Under the pieces are notes generated by a model. That model saw only the letters and a list, made by a program, of their open reading frames with translations. It was not told where the DNA came from and did not search any database. A DNA stretch of 64,000 nt from Arenicellales bacterium (GTDB taxonomy: Bacteria > Pseudomonadota > Gammaproteobacteria > Arenicellales > JAJDZL01): positions 2,170,001 through 2,234,000 of the forward strand of contig OY282380.1 in NCBI GenBank assembly GCA_958295885.1. Direction: 5' to 3'. A program made the translations under genes and the position numbers. This document shows, one piece after another, positions 1 to 8,940 of this stretch (position 1 is the first letter of the stretch; each line of letters starts with the position of its first letter).

Positions 1-554
1 CCTGCATCATCCATCATTCTTGCGAGCATTCGGTCCGCCAGCTCGATTACCGTCAACTGAAGGCCCATGCTTACCAGCGCCTGCAACACAATGCAGCCAA
101 TAAACCCCGCTCCCAGCAGCACCACGCGGTCTCCCGCTTTTGCTTGGCTGACAAACCCATAAGCGTCATCCAATGTCCAGCAGTTGTGAATATGAGCAAG
201 ATCCATTCCGGGAATGGGCGGTCGAATCGCACTCGATCCGGTTGCGATAAGGAGGCGGTCGTAATCTACGGACTCGCCACTGGCAAGCGTCACAGTCTGA
301 CTGTCGGGTTTGACGGCGCGGACCGTGCCGTTTCGAATTTCGATTCCTAGATCGTCATAGTGACGGTCGCTTTGACGTAAATAAGTTCCTTTTTCACCGA
401 CGTCTCCTGCCAGCATATAAGGAAGGGCCATTCTTGAATAAGCTGGATGACTTTCGTTTCCAATCACTGTGATTGAACTGGATTTCGAAATTTTCCGAAG
501 ATTCTCGGCCGCGATTACGCCGGAAGGGCCGGCTCCAACGATTAGATGATGCAC
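1..554 (-). CDS. NAD(P)/FAD-dependent oxidoreductase, N-terminal part (runs off the left edge)
   Basis: The 184 visible residues begin with a Rossmann FAD-binding motif (VGAGPSG, residues 6-12), then have the LLIATGS segment near residue 100 and a second nucleotide-binding fold (VVLLGAGFIG, about residue 145). This is the two-fold layout of pyridine nucleotide-disulfide-type oxidoreductases. The chosen start is GTG at 552-554, preceded by AAGGCGA. The gene lies 32 bp downstream of a four-cluster ferredoxin on the same strand, so the pair probably passes electrons between NAD(P)H and the ferredoxin. Such pairs often accompany aldehyde:ferredoxin oxidoreductases, but none is visible here. The C-terminus and substrate specificity cannot be judged. 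Confidence 0.8.
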   Translation of the reverse strand, partial: MHHLIVGAGPSGVIAAENLRKISKSSSITVIGNESHPAYSRMALPYMLAGDVGEKGTYLRQSDRHYDDLGIEIRNGTVRAVKPDSQTVTLASGESVDYDRLLIATGSSAIRPPIPGMDLAHIHNCWTLDDAYGFVSQAKAGDRVVLLGAGFIGCIVLQALVSMGLQLTVIELADRMLARMMDDA

Positions 555-586
555 TGAATTTCGCCTTGGAATATGGTAAACGACGA

Positions 587-1054
587 TCAATTGGACCTAT
601 GGGCTTCGAGAGCAGATTCCTGCATTCGAGAAATGCCGGTCCAGTTGGAATCTACATAAACGATGGCGCCAGTGGGGCAGGCTTCGGCACACTGAGGGTC
701 GCCGCCACATAAATCACACTTCATTACTTTCCCCGTATCCACGTTGTAATTGACCGTTCCAAACGGGCAGGCGATCGTACACACCTTGCAGCCAACACAA
801 ATCGAATCGCTGACTTCTTTTGCGCCAGTCTGTAAATTGATGGTGATTGCTTCTACTGGGCAGGCATGCAGACACCACGCTTCATCACACTGAGTGCAGG
901 TATAGGGAATGCTGCGCAGCCCGTGCTCAAATTCGAATATTTTGATCCGGGACTTTGCTGGATTGAAAACCCCTTCGTTTTCAAATGAACATGCCAATTC
1001 ACACTGTAAACAACTCGTGCATTTCGCCGGGTCAATAAGCAATGATTTGTACAT
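587..1054 (-). CDS. 4Fe-4S dicluster/polyferredoxin electron-transfer protein
   Basis: A 155-residue cytoplasmic iron-sulfur protein with four cysteine groups: CTSCLQCELACS near residue 13, CTQCDEAWCLHACP near 52, CVGCKVCTIACP near 82 and CDLCGGDPQCAEACP near 106. These are enough for up to four [4Fe-4S] clusters, as in electron-transfer subunits of molybdenum/tungsten aldehyde oxidoreductases and DMSO-reductase-type complexes. The start MYKSLL is preferred over an in-frame start 41 codons upstream because AGGAG sits just before it and the upstream residues do not resemble the family. It is the first gene of a two-gene operon with the FAD oxidoreductase. The catalytic partner is not in the window. 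Confidence 0.85.
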   Translation of the reverse strand: MYKSLLIDPAKCTSCLQCELACSFENEGVFNPAKSRIKIFEFEHGLRSIPYTCTQCDEAWCLHACPVEAITINLQTGAKEVSDSICVGCKVCTIACPFGTVNYNVDTGKVMKCDLCGGDPQCAEACPTGAIVYVDSNWTGISRMQESALEAHRSN

Positions 1055-1649
1055 TGTTGTTTGTTCTCCTCTTGCGGCTGCCGCGTTACAAAAACTTGTA
1101 AGCGAACTTATTATGGTGAGTGTAGATTTTAGCAAATTACGAGCTGAGCTTACGCACATTCCGCACAGGAGTCGCATTCAGCGGTTGTCATTTCCTCAAT
1201 TCATTGTGCAGTACGATCCATGAATCCACCTGCAGCCGTTTCTGCTGCTGGGTATGCCAGATCACTGCGCATCTGCGGTCCATCCATCCGCAGAATTGTC
1301 TTCGACTGCCTGCTGGCACCTAGACAAGACGCCGGATTGTTAATATATTGCCAGAAATATAGACATGTGATGCAGCAGCTGATTCAGCGCGTCCAACATC
1401 GAAAGGCAGAATGTCGAGGAGAAGTCAAACTTGTGAACAGAATGGATTCAATTGTGGAACGCCGAAATTCACTGATCGGCTGATGCACGCGTCTGGAAGA
1501 TTTGCGAGAGCTGACGAACATCCTTGGTCGAACGCATGCAGCGCAACTCGTCCTGGAAAATGGCAGGATGCTTCATTCGAGCCCATGTTGGCATCATTTA
1601 GCGCACATGCAGTCTTCATTTCCCGGTCAGGACGTTTTCGGAGCATGAA
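1055..1649. other. Intergenic region between divergent operons, no convincing gene
   Basis: About 600 bases separate the ferredoxin operon from the YhaO/YhaN operon. Several short open frames exist on both strands, but none has a recognisable motif and none is well placed behind a ribosome-binding site. One of them stops inside the start of the next gene (1645-1653), which I take as chance. The promoters of both operons must lie here; I could not assign -35/-10 boxes with confidence. Confidence 0.5.
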
Positions 1650-2912
1650 GTGACTACCTTTAATTTTCTGCATGCCGCCGACATTCATCTTGACAGTCCC
1701 CTCAGGGGACTGTCAAGACAGGATATTACTGTGTGGGAGCGCGTGCGCGCGGCCACAAGAGAGGCTCTTGATCGGCTCGTTGGACTGGCAATTGAAGAAA
1801 AGGTGGATTTTCTTGTCATTGCAGGAGACTTATATGACGGTGACTGGCCTGATTACAAGACAGGACTGTTTTTTGTCATGCAGATGGGAAGACTCAACAG
1901 AGCTTCGATTCCGGTCTATCTGCTTTATGGAAATCATGACGCGCAAAGCCACATAACGAAGCGGCTTGAGCTTCCTGGCAACGTATATGTATTTGATGCT
2001 CTGAAGCCAGAATCCTTCAGCATCGGTGAATTGGAAGTAGCGATTCACGGACAGAGCTTTCGACAGCGCGACGTAACAGATAATCTCGTTCTCAACTATC
2101 CGGAGCCGTCCCCCTATTTTTTCAACATTGGCGTGCTGCACACAGGTCTCGGCGGCATGAGCGGACATGCCAACTATGCGCCCTGTTCGATCCATCACCT
2201 CAAGAACAAGGGATACGACTATTGGGCTTTGGGGCATATTCATAAAGCGGAAGTATTGTGCGAAGATCCTTACATTGTGTTTCCTGGCAACCTCCAAGGA
2301 CGTCATATTCGCGAAACCGGACCAAAGGGCGCGCGTCTGGTTTCCGTCGAAAACGGCAAGATCGTAAAATGCGCATTCATGCCCTGCGACCTGGTGCGCT
2401 GGCTGAGACTGCCAGCAGCGCTGGACGATGCCCGCAGTATGGACGGCATCTACGACCGCATCCGCAGCAGGATTGAATCTGCAGTAAAGGCTGAGGCTGA
2501 TGGAAGACTGCTGGTCTGCCGGGTTGTTTTGGAAGGACGTACGGAATTTCACAGCCAAATTGTCGTCAGTGAAGACGAGGTGCTCGAACGGGCGCGGGCA
2601 GTTGCTCTTGGACTCGGTGATGGAATTGCGTGGGTCGAAAGAATCGAAATCGATACCAGCCCGAAATTGACCGGACCGCCGCCAGGCCCCATTTTGGATT
2701 TGTTGAAATTGCTGCGCGAGGCAGAAAACAGCACGGACCTTATGACTCAGATTCAGGGCGACATCGAGAAATTGGTTCAGAAACTCCCTTATGAGGTGCG
2801 AACGGACGCTGAGGAACAACTGTTGAACCTGGCGACTGAGAAAAATTACGCGGCACTGGTCAACTGCATGGTGCCTTATGCATTTGCGCGAGTGAGTGAG
2901 CTGGAGAATTAA
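1650..2912 (+). CDS. SbcD/YhaO-like DNA repair metallophosphoesterase
   Basis: A 420-residue calcineurin-like phosphoesterase. Metal-binding motifs appear in order: HAADIHLDSP (residues 8-17), GDLYDGDW (near 60), YGNHD (near 94), LHTGLGG (near 162) and ALGHIHKAE (near 188). These define the Mre11/SbcD nuclease fold, and the HLDSPLRGL stretch and length fit the YhaO branch. The start is GTG at 1650 with GGAG just upstream. The stop is 2 bases before the SbcC-like partner, so the two are co-translated and probably form a nuclease-ATPase complex acting on DNA ends. A perfect inverted repeat lies inside codons 14-23. Confidence 0.85.
   Translation: MTTFNFLHAADIHLDSPLRGLSRQDITVWERVRAATREALDRLVGLAIEEKVDFLVIAGDLYDGDWPDYKTGLFFVMQMGRLNRASIPVYLLYGNHDAQSHITKRLELPGNVYVFDALKPESFSIGELEVAIHGQSFRQRDVTDNLVLNYPEPSPYFFNIGVLHTGLGGMSGHANYAPCSIHHLKNKGYDYWALGHIHKAEVLCEDPYIVFPGNLQGRHIRETGPKGARLVSVENGKIVKCAFMPCDLVRWLRLPAALDDARSMDGIYDRIRSRIESAVKAEADGRLLVCRVVLEGRTEFHSQIVVSEDEVLERARAVALGLGDGIAWVERIEIDTSPKLTGPPPGPILDLLKLLREAENSTDLMTQIQGDIEKLVQKLPYEVRTDAEEQLLNLATEKNYAALVNCMVPYAFARVSELEN
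1689..1717. repeat. Perfect 29-nt palindrome inside the SbcD-like gene
   Basis: Two 14-base arms (CTTGACAGTCCCCT and its exact complement) flank a single C. The palindrome falls within codons 14-23, about 40 bases after the start codon, in the segment encoding LDSPLRGLS. In mRNA it would form a strong hairpin near the ribosome entry site. In DNA it could extrude as a short cruciform, the type of structure that SbcCD nucleases cut. Confidence 0.9.
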
Positions 2913-2914
2913 CG

Positions 2915-5900
2915 ATGCGACTGAGGCGGCTGGACCTGATTCGCTACGGACACTTTACGGACTGCTCGTTCGATTTTCTCCGCGGCGAAAGCGACTTTCA
3001 CATTTTATTCGGACGCAATGAAGCCGGCAAATCTACGGCATTGGCGGCAATTGAGGACATGCTGTTCGGTTTTCCGAAGCAGTCGCCGTACGGCTTCACT
3101 CATGAGTACTCGGAAATGCGGGTTGGCGCCGTTCTTGAAAATGGCGGTGAGTCGCTGGAAGTGGTGCGGCGCAAAGGCGTGAAGGATACTTTACTGAGTC
3201 CGGCCGGATTTCCCCATAAGGATGGGGAGAGCATGCTGGCGTCCTATCTGTCCGATGCAGATCGATCATTTTTCAAGCGCATGTTCAGCCTTGACCACAG
3301 TCGTCTTCGCAGAGGTGGCAGGGAAATCCTTGAAGTTGGGGACGATGTCGGACAGCTGCTGTTTTCCGCCGGAATGGGAATTAACGGAATTCAACGGCTG
3401 CTCAGCCAGCTTTCCTCAGAGGCGGACGGTTTGTGGGCGCCGCGTAGAAGCAAGTATAGACAGTACTATATCGCTGAAAAAAAATTTACAGAAGCTCAGG
3501 AGGAACTGCGCAGGCACGTTCTGACCGCGAGTCAGTGGCGGGACCTGAAGCGAGCTTATGACGAAGCCGAAGGAACCTACGCCCGATTATGCAGCGAGCG
3601 CGAGAAGAAGAGCGCAGAGTGCAATCGCCTGGTCCGTATCCGCCGAGTGTATTCAGACGTGCGCCGAAAACAGGAGCTGGACAGCCAGCTCAAGAAGCTC
3701 GAGAACGTTGTTGAGCTGCCGGAAGACTTCAAAGACCTGCTGGCGACGGCTGAAAGCAAAGAGCGTGAATTTGAAACGCGCATTTCCATCTGTCAGGAAC
3801 AACTGGCTCGCGCCAGGGAAAAATTGAAGGGACTGTCTTTTGATGAGCCGCTGCTTCAGCGTGAGGCGGATGTTGCCCAACTTCACGAAAGGTGGATTGA
3901 AATTCGCGGAGAAAAGGCGGACCTGCCCAAACAGCAGGCAGAACTGCATGCTGCGGAAATAAACCTGCAGACCGATGCGAGAGAACTAGGTTGGAAAGAG
4001 AAGGACTCTGAAGCACTGATGCAGCGTATTCCAACTGGCATGAAGGTCAAGTCGGCGCGCATTCTCCATGCCCAATGGGGAGAACTGAGAGCAAATATCG
4101 AAAGCGCCGCCCGTCGTTTGGACGAATCTCGGAAAACGCGCGATGAACTGCAGCTGCAGCTGGAGCAGCTGCAGCTGCCTGCTGATGTGTCGATGCTTGC
4201 CCATCGGATCACAGCTTTGCGTCAAAAGGGTGATCTTGAAGCACAGGTACAGGCTGGCAGCATAACTTACGAAGCTGCGAAGGAAAAGGTCAGACACAGA
4301 CTTCAGGTTCTTCATCCCAGAGTCGACATTGACTGTCTGGCGAACGGAGAATTGCCGGCAAGGGCAGAGGTCCAGGACTTCTTGGAAAGACAGCAGGACC
4401 GGGAACGACGTTCGCAGCAGACAGATCAGCAGACTGCCTCGGTTCGACACGAATTGGACGGAGCGGAAGCTGCACACGAACAGATCGTGCAGAATGAACA
4501 GGTTGTTACCCGTCAAAAGTTGAAAGAAGAGCGCGGGCGGCGGGATGCGCTCTGGAATCTGGTGAAATCCAAATTCGTGCTGAACGAGTCCGTCGCAGAG
4601 GAGCGATATGACGGGTTCGAACAGGATGCGGACAAACTGCCAGACTCCTTCGAGTCCGCCATCGTCAATGCGGATGATATTGCCGACCGACGATTTGACT
4701 GTGCTGAAGCTGTTGGCCGAATTTCAGAGATCAAACGCAAGATTGGAGATCTCAATATTCAGCATCGACTGATGTTGGACAGGAAAAAGAAATTGGAAAA
4801 GGAAGGTGACCGACAGAACGCGCAGTGGAAGAGCATGTGGAAAGCCGCGCCTTTTGAACCACTTTCTCCCGAGAAAATGCTGGAGTGGCTTGACCGCAGA
4901 GATATGTTGCTGGAGGCAATAGACGAGCAGAACAGCGCCTTGCCAAAACTGAAACGACTGCGCGACGACGCATGTCATGCGACAGAAAGACTGATCAGCG
5001 GGCTGGCAGATCTTGGAGTTGACGTATCTTCAATGGACTCAGAAAGTCTGAATGTGATTATCGAACGCGCTGGTGAAGAAGTAAGTTCGCATAAAGAAGC
5101 AGCAAATAAAAAGTCGGAACTTGAAGACGGCCTGAACACATTGTCTGTAAACGTCAAGGAAGCGTTACGGGAGCTGCGGGCAGCCGAAAAGAATCGGGAG
5201 AAATGGCAGAAAAACTGGAATTTGAAACTTTGCGAACTCGGACTCGCGGAGGGAACCGCGCCCGAAGTGGTCAATTCGCAGATTGACGTGATTGGTCGAA
5301 TGCGCGAGACTGCTGACAAAATCAGGAAGTTGAAAAACGACATGGACAGGATTCATCGCGACATTGCTGATTTTGAACAGCTGGTATCGGAATTGGCTGA
5401 GAACATCGCTGTGGACTTGGCGGACCACTCTGCCGAAGATGTGGTTTTTTTGCTGAAACAGCGAATCAAGGTTGCCACGGGCATTCAGGAAAGTCAGGAA
5501 TCGACGAATGTTGAAATTGCCAAACTGGCGGAACAGGCTGATGACCTCAATCGAAACAGGAGGAAGTGGTCTGATTCGATTTCATCTTTGATGGAAGTGG
5601 CAAAGGTTGACACAAAAGAGGCTTTGACGAAAGCCATTGAGCGGTCAAGCAGGAAGCTGTCATTTCTGGAAGAACAAAAAAACATCATGGAAAAACTCAT
5701 CCAAGGCGGCGATGGGAAGTCTCCCGAGGACCTTGAAGAAGAATGCGAAAACTTGGATATTGACGAAGTGATCGCGCGCCGTGAGTCATATCAGAAAGAA
5801 TTGGATGTTTCGCAAAAGCAGCTGACTGATGCGATTGCGAAGCGAATTCAAGCCCGCAGTGCGTACGACGCAGTCGGCGGTGATGGCAAGGCGGCTCGTA

Positions 5901-6430
5901 TTGCCGCAAGGAAACAGGAAGCGATCATTGAAATGCAAGAAGCCTCTGAAAAGTACATTAAACTAAAGACTTCCGTCAGGCTTCTTCAATGGGCGATTGA
6001 CCGTTTTCGGCAGGAAAAGCAGGCGCCGCTGCTCAAGCGTACGGGCGAACTGTTTGAGACAGGCACAGTTGGATCTTTCTCAGGTCTTGAGGTTTACTTC
6101 GATGAAAACGACAAGGCTCACCTGATGGGAGTTCGTCCGAGCGGAGACAAGGTATCCATATCCGGACTGAGTTCTGGCACGGTTGATCAGCTCTATCTGT
6201 CGCTGCGAATTGCGGCGATTGAGGAATATTTGGAGCCGTCAGCTACGCTCCCATTCATTGCCGACGACCTGTTCATCAACTTCGATGACGAACGGGCGGC
6301 GGCGGGATTTGAGCTGCTTGCGCAACTGAGCCGAAAGACGCAAATTCTTTTTTTCACCCACCACGCGCACCTCGTCGATATAGCGCGTGAGACGCTCGGC
6401 CCTTCTGTCAGTTTTCGTAATTTTGTCTGA
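2915..6430 (+). CDS. SbcC/YhaN-like AAA family ATPase
   Basis: A 1171-residue SMC-like ATPase. The N-terminus carries the Walker A motif GRNEAGKST (residues 35-43) inside the typical start RLRRLDLIRYGHFTD. A long charged region (about residues 200-1010), rich in E, K, Q and R heptads, forms the coiled-coil arms. The C-terminus carries the ABC signature-like ISGLSSGTVDQLYLSLR, a Walker B-like LPFIADDLFINFDD and the H-loop FFTHHAHL. It lies 2 bp after the SbcD-like gene. By family it is the motor of a DNA-end processing nuclease. No zinc-hook CXXC was seen at the middle of the arms. Confidence 0.85.
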   Translation: MRLRRLDLIRYGHFTDCSFDFLRGESDFHILFGRNEAGKSTALAAIEDMLFGFPKQSPYGFTHEYSEMRVGAVLENGGESLEVVRRKGVKDTLLSPAGFPHKDGESMLASYLSDADRSFFKRMFSLDHSRLRRGGREILEVGDDVGQLLFSAGMGINGIQRLLSQLSSEADGLWAPRRSKYRQYYIAEKKFTEAQEELRRHVLTASQWRDLKRAYDEAEGTYARLCSEREKKSAECNRLVRIRRVYSDVRRKQELDSQLKKLENVVELPEDFKDLLATAESKEREFETRISICQEQLARAREKLKGLSFDEPLLQREADVAQLHERWIEIRGEKADLPKQQAELHAAEINLQTDARELGWKEKDSEALMQRIPTGMKVKSARILHAQWGELRANIESAARRLDESRKTRDELQLQLEQLQLPADVSMLAHRITALRQKGDLEAQVQAGSITYEAAKEKVRHRLQVLHPRVDIDCLANGELPARAEVQDFLERQQDRERRSQQTDQQTASVRHELDGAEAAHEQIVQNEQVVTRQKLKEERGRRDALWNLVKSKFVLNESVAEERYDGFEQDADKLPDSFESAIVNADDIADRRFDCAEAVGRISEIKRKIGDLNIQHRLMLDRKKKLEKEGDRQNAQWKSMWKAAPFEPLSPEKMLEWLDRRDMLLEAIDEQNSALPKLKRLRDDACHATERLISGLADLGVDVSSMDSESLNVIIERAGEEVSSHKEAANKKSELEDGLNTLSVNVKEALRELRAAEKNREKWQKNWNLKLCELGLAEGTAPEVVNSQIDVIGRMRETADKIRKLKNDMDRIHRDIADFEQLVSELAENIAVDLADHSAEDVVFLLKQRIKVATGIQESQESTNVEIAKLAEQADDLNRNRRKWSDSISSLMEVAKVDTKEALTKAIERSSRKLSFLEEQKNIMEKLIQGGDGKSPEDLEEECENLDIDEVIARRESYQKELDVSQKQLTDAIAKRIQARSAYDAVGGDGKAARIAARKQEAIIEMQEASEKYIKLKTSVRLLQWAIDRFRQEKQAPLLKRTGELFETGTVGSFSGLEVYFDENDKAHLMGVRPSGDKVSISGLSSGTVDQLYLSLRIAAIEEYLEPSATLPFIADDLFINFDDERAAAGFELLAQLSRKTQILFFTHHAHLVDIARETLGPSVSFRNFV

Positions 6431-6948
6431 ACGAGGGCAGGTCGAAGCCTGACGGCGAATTGAAATTCCTGCCGAAGGTCCAAATGACTGCCTCTCTATG
6501 CTGCTGTGCAGAAAATCTCCTGGCTCGCGGCAGACGACCCCATTCATCACAAAAATTCACTGCCTCGCCCGCGTGTGGTCGGGGCCTTGACGAGCTGCTG
6601 CAGCGCACCAGGTGAATGTTCGAACTGATCTCAACTATCCGCCCGAATGCGGACCGATGTGCTGACGTTTTCGTTGTCAAAGTGGAATTTATAACTGAGT
6701 GCGTCATGCTTCACTGACGCGGCCTGTCTATTTCAATTCGTCTTGTTTCACCGCTTGGTCCAGCATGTTCGTTATCGGACAGCATGGATGACTTTCCATG
6801 TTCGGTCGAGTCAGTCCATAAAGTTAAAATATGTCTTTCTTTCGCCGAATTTTGGTACAAATTTCGTGTTAAAATTTCAACAAATGAATTTACATAGCCG
6901 ATTGATTGACCGCAATATTTTTTCGGTTGGGATATACATGGAGAAATC
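6431..6948. other. Intergenic region upstream of the choline-type transporter
   Basis: About 520 bases without a convincing gene. The short open frames on both strands have no family resemblance. The last 100 bases before the transporter gene are AT-rich and are the likely place for its promoter. No strong terminator was seen behind the ATPase gene. Confidence 0.45.
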
Positions 6949-7893
6949 ATGAATAAATCTGTAAAATTAACAGCAATTGCCGTAGCCATTCTGTTCTCTT
7001 TGAGTACGGCAGTTTGGTCTGCGGACCCAGAAAGTTGCAAGAAAGTACGTTTTTCTGATGTTGGCTGGACCGACATCACCGCAACAACCGCCGCCACTTC
7101 CGTTGTTCTGGAAGCTCTTGGCTATGAACCGGAAGAGATCACTCTTTCAGTCCCAGTTACTTATGTCAGTCTGAAGAACAATGACATAGATGTTTTTCTA
7201 GGCAACTGGATGCCAACGATGGAAGCGGATATCGCTCCTTATCGCGAGGATGGCTCCGTCGAAACCGTTGCAATGAATCTCACCGGTGCCAAATATACGC
7301 TCGCTGTCAATCAGATGGCGGCTGACATGGGTGTAAGTGACTTTGCGGACATTCACAAGATTAAAGATGCGGTTGAAGGAAAGATTTACGGGATTGAGCC
7401 TGGTAATGATGGAAATCGTCTAATTCAAACCATGATAGATTCAAATGCTTTCAACCTGGCCGGATTTGAAGTCGTCGAATCGAGTGAGCAGGGCATGCTC
7501 GCACAGGTTGCACGTGCTGACCGTCGCAGTGAAGCCGTTGTTTTTCTCGGATGGGAACCACACCCGATGAACGCCAATTTTCAGCTGACCTATCTGAGTG
7601 GCGGCGATGACTATTTCGGCCCGAATTATGGTGGTGCTGAGGTGTTCACCAACACGCGCGCCGGCTACAGTGCGGAATGTCCGAACATGGGTCAATTCCT
7701 GCAAAACCTGAAATTCACCTTGGCCATGGAAAATGAAATCATGGGTGCAATCCTTGATGAGCAACAAGACCCAAAAGCTGCAGCATCAGCCTGGTTGAAA
7801 GCAAATCCCGATGCCCCCAAATCATGGGTGGAAGGCGTAACAACTTTTGACGGCGGCGATGGCATGGCAGCCGTATCGGAAGCCTTGATGTAG
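6949..7893 (+). CDS. choX: Choline/betaine-type ABC transporter substrate-binding protein (ChoX-like)
   Basis: A 314-residue periplasmic binding protein with a cleavable signal peptide (hydrophobic residues 8-22, cut after AVWS-A). The mature start KKVRFSDVGWTDI and the stretch FLGNWMPTMEADI are typical of the OpuAC/ChoX family, whose aromatic residues box a quaternary ammonium group. The preceding bases contain GGAGAAATC at good spacing before ATG. It is the first gene of a set with a permease and an ATPase. Choline, glycine betaine or a related trimethylammonium compound is the likely ligand; which one cannot be read from sequence alone. Confidence 0.85.
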   Translation: MNKSVKLTAIAVAILFSLSTAVWSADPESCKKVRFSDVGWTDITATTAATSVVLEALGYEPEEITLSVPVTYVSLKNNDIDVFLGNWMPTMEADIAPYREDGSVETVAMNLTGAKYTLAVNQMAADMGVSDFADIHKIKDAVEGKIYGIEPGNDGNRLIQTMIDSNAFNLAGFEVVESSEQGMLAQVARADRRSEAVVFLGWEPHPMNANFQLTYLSGGDDYFGPNYGGAEVFTNTRAGYSAECPNMGQFLQNLKFTLAMENEIMGAILDEQQDPKAAASAWLKANPDAPKSWVEGVTTFDGGDGMAAVSEALM

Positions 7894-7928
7894 CCATCGG
7901 GAGAAATCTTCGAAAGACACCTGATACA

Positions 7929-7960
7929 ACTGGGTGCCGCAGCGTGTTGAGGCGCCCAGT
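7929..7960 (+). terminator. Stem-loop between binding protein and permease genes
   Basis: A 10-bp stem (ACTGGGTGCC pairing with GGCGCCCAGT, one G-U pair) closes a 12-nt loop just after the binding-protein stop codon. Few T residues follow. It probably acts as a partial terminator or mRNA stabiliser that keeps the binding protein more abundant than the permease, a known arrangement in ABC operons. Confidence 0.55.
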
Positions 7961-8063
7961 TTCCGTATTGATAATGTGGATCTTCGCCAGCTGAAAAAGG
8001 ACCAGCATCAACCCAGTCCTCAATTGTTATTAGTCAACATCAATCAAGCCGGCAAGCATTACG

Positions 8064-8918
8064 TTGTCAAGTCCTCTCTATCAATCAATCACCGAAAACA
8101 AGATTCCCCTAGGGAAATGGATCAAATCATTCGTTGACGTCGTTCAGGACAACCTGTTCTACGTCTTTGACCTCTTTTCAGAAGGGGTGGAATTTTTGGT
8201 CAGTGGGCTGATTGACGTAATGCTCTGGGTGCCGCCGCTTATTCTGCTCTTATTTTTTGCGGTCATCGGCTGGCTGCTGCACCGTTCCTGGAAACTGGTG
8301 GCGCTGATTGTTGTCTCTTTGTTGCTCGTCATCAATCTGGGGTACTGGAAAGAGACGGTTCAGACCCTTGGACTGATGATGTCTTCGGCATTGACCTGCG
8401 TGATCGTGGGCGTGCCCGTTGGCATTGCTGCCGCCCATCGTGAACGGCTCTATGTTTATCTGCGTCCAATATTGGACCTGATGCAGACTGTTCCTGCGTT
8501 CGTGTATCTGATTCCCACCATGATCATGTTTGGACTGGGACTTGTTCCGGGATTGATATCAACTGTTATTTTTGCAATTCCAGCACCCATCCGCCTGACC
8601 TATCTCGGTGTAACGAGCGTACCCAAAATATTACTTGAAGCCGGTGAGTCATTTGGTGCAACCAAAAGACAGCTGCTATGGAAAATTGAGCTGCCCCATG
8701 CACTGCCGACCATCATGGCGGGAGTTACCCAGTCCATCATGCTGTCTTTATCAATGGTGGTGATTGCGTCCATGGTCGGCGCCCCAGGTCTGGGAATTCC
8801 GGTGCTCCGAGCATTAAATACGGTCAATATTGCCAAGGGATTCGAAGCTGGACTGGCAATCGTAGTCGTAGCGATCCTGCTGGACCGCGTTTGCAGACAA
8901 CGCGATTCGAACCAATAA
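8064..8918 (+). CDS. choW: Choline/betaine-type ABC transporter permease (ChoW-like)
   Basis: A 284-residue inner-membrane protein with about six hydrophobic helices. The first lies near residues 48-72, followed by the ProW-type core (VGVPVGIAAAHRERLY) and the coupling motif region EAGESFGATKRQLLWKIELP, which contacts the ATPase. The best start is TTG at 8064, because the first residues resemble other ChoW proteins and no in-frame ATG lies before the first helix. The ribosome-binding site is weak. It sits between its binding protein and ATPase. Confidence 0.82.
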   Translation: MSSPLYQSITENKIPLGKWIKSFVDVVQDNLFYVFDLFSEGVEFLVSGLIDVMLWVPPLILLLFFAVIGWLLHRSWKLVALIVVSLLLVINLGYWKETVQTLGLMMSSALTCVIVGVPVGIAAAHRERLYVYLRPILDLMQTVPAFVYLIPTMIMFGLGLVPGLISTVIFAIPAPIRLTYLGVTSVPKILLEAGESFGATKRQLLWKIELPHALPTIMAGVTQSIMLSLSMVVIASMVGAPGLGIPVLRALNTVNIAKGFEAGLAIVVVAILLDRVCRQRDSNQ

Positions 8919-8940
8919 CGGAATACGGCCAGTGTAGCAA

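Noticed and set aside
1425..1688. A 87-codon minus-strand frame in the gap before the SbcD-like gene
   Set aside because: Composition is random, no motif, and it overlaps the start of a real gene.
1830..2819. A 329-codon minus-strand frame
   Set aside because: Antisense to the SbcD-like gene, whose motifs are clear; no protein-like motif on the minus strand.
4140..4181. Local palindromes made of repeated CAGCTG
   Set aside because: They lie in the coiled-coil region of the SbcC-like gene and reflect repeated Leu/Gln/Glu codons rather than a regulatory site.
6711..7097. A 128-codon minus-strand frame upstream of choX
   Set aside because: Overlaps the choX start and signal peptide in antisense; no recognisable motif.
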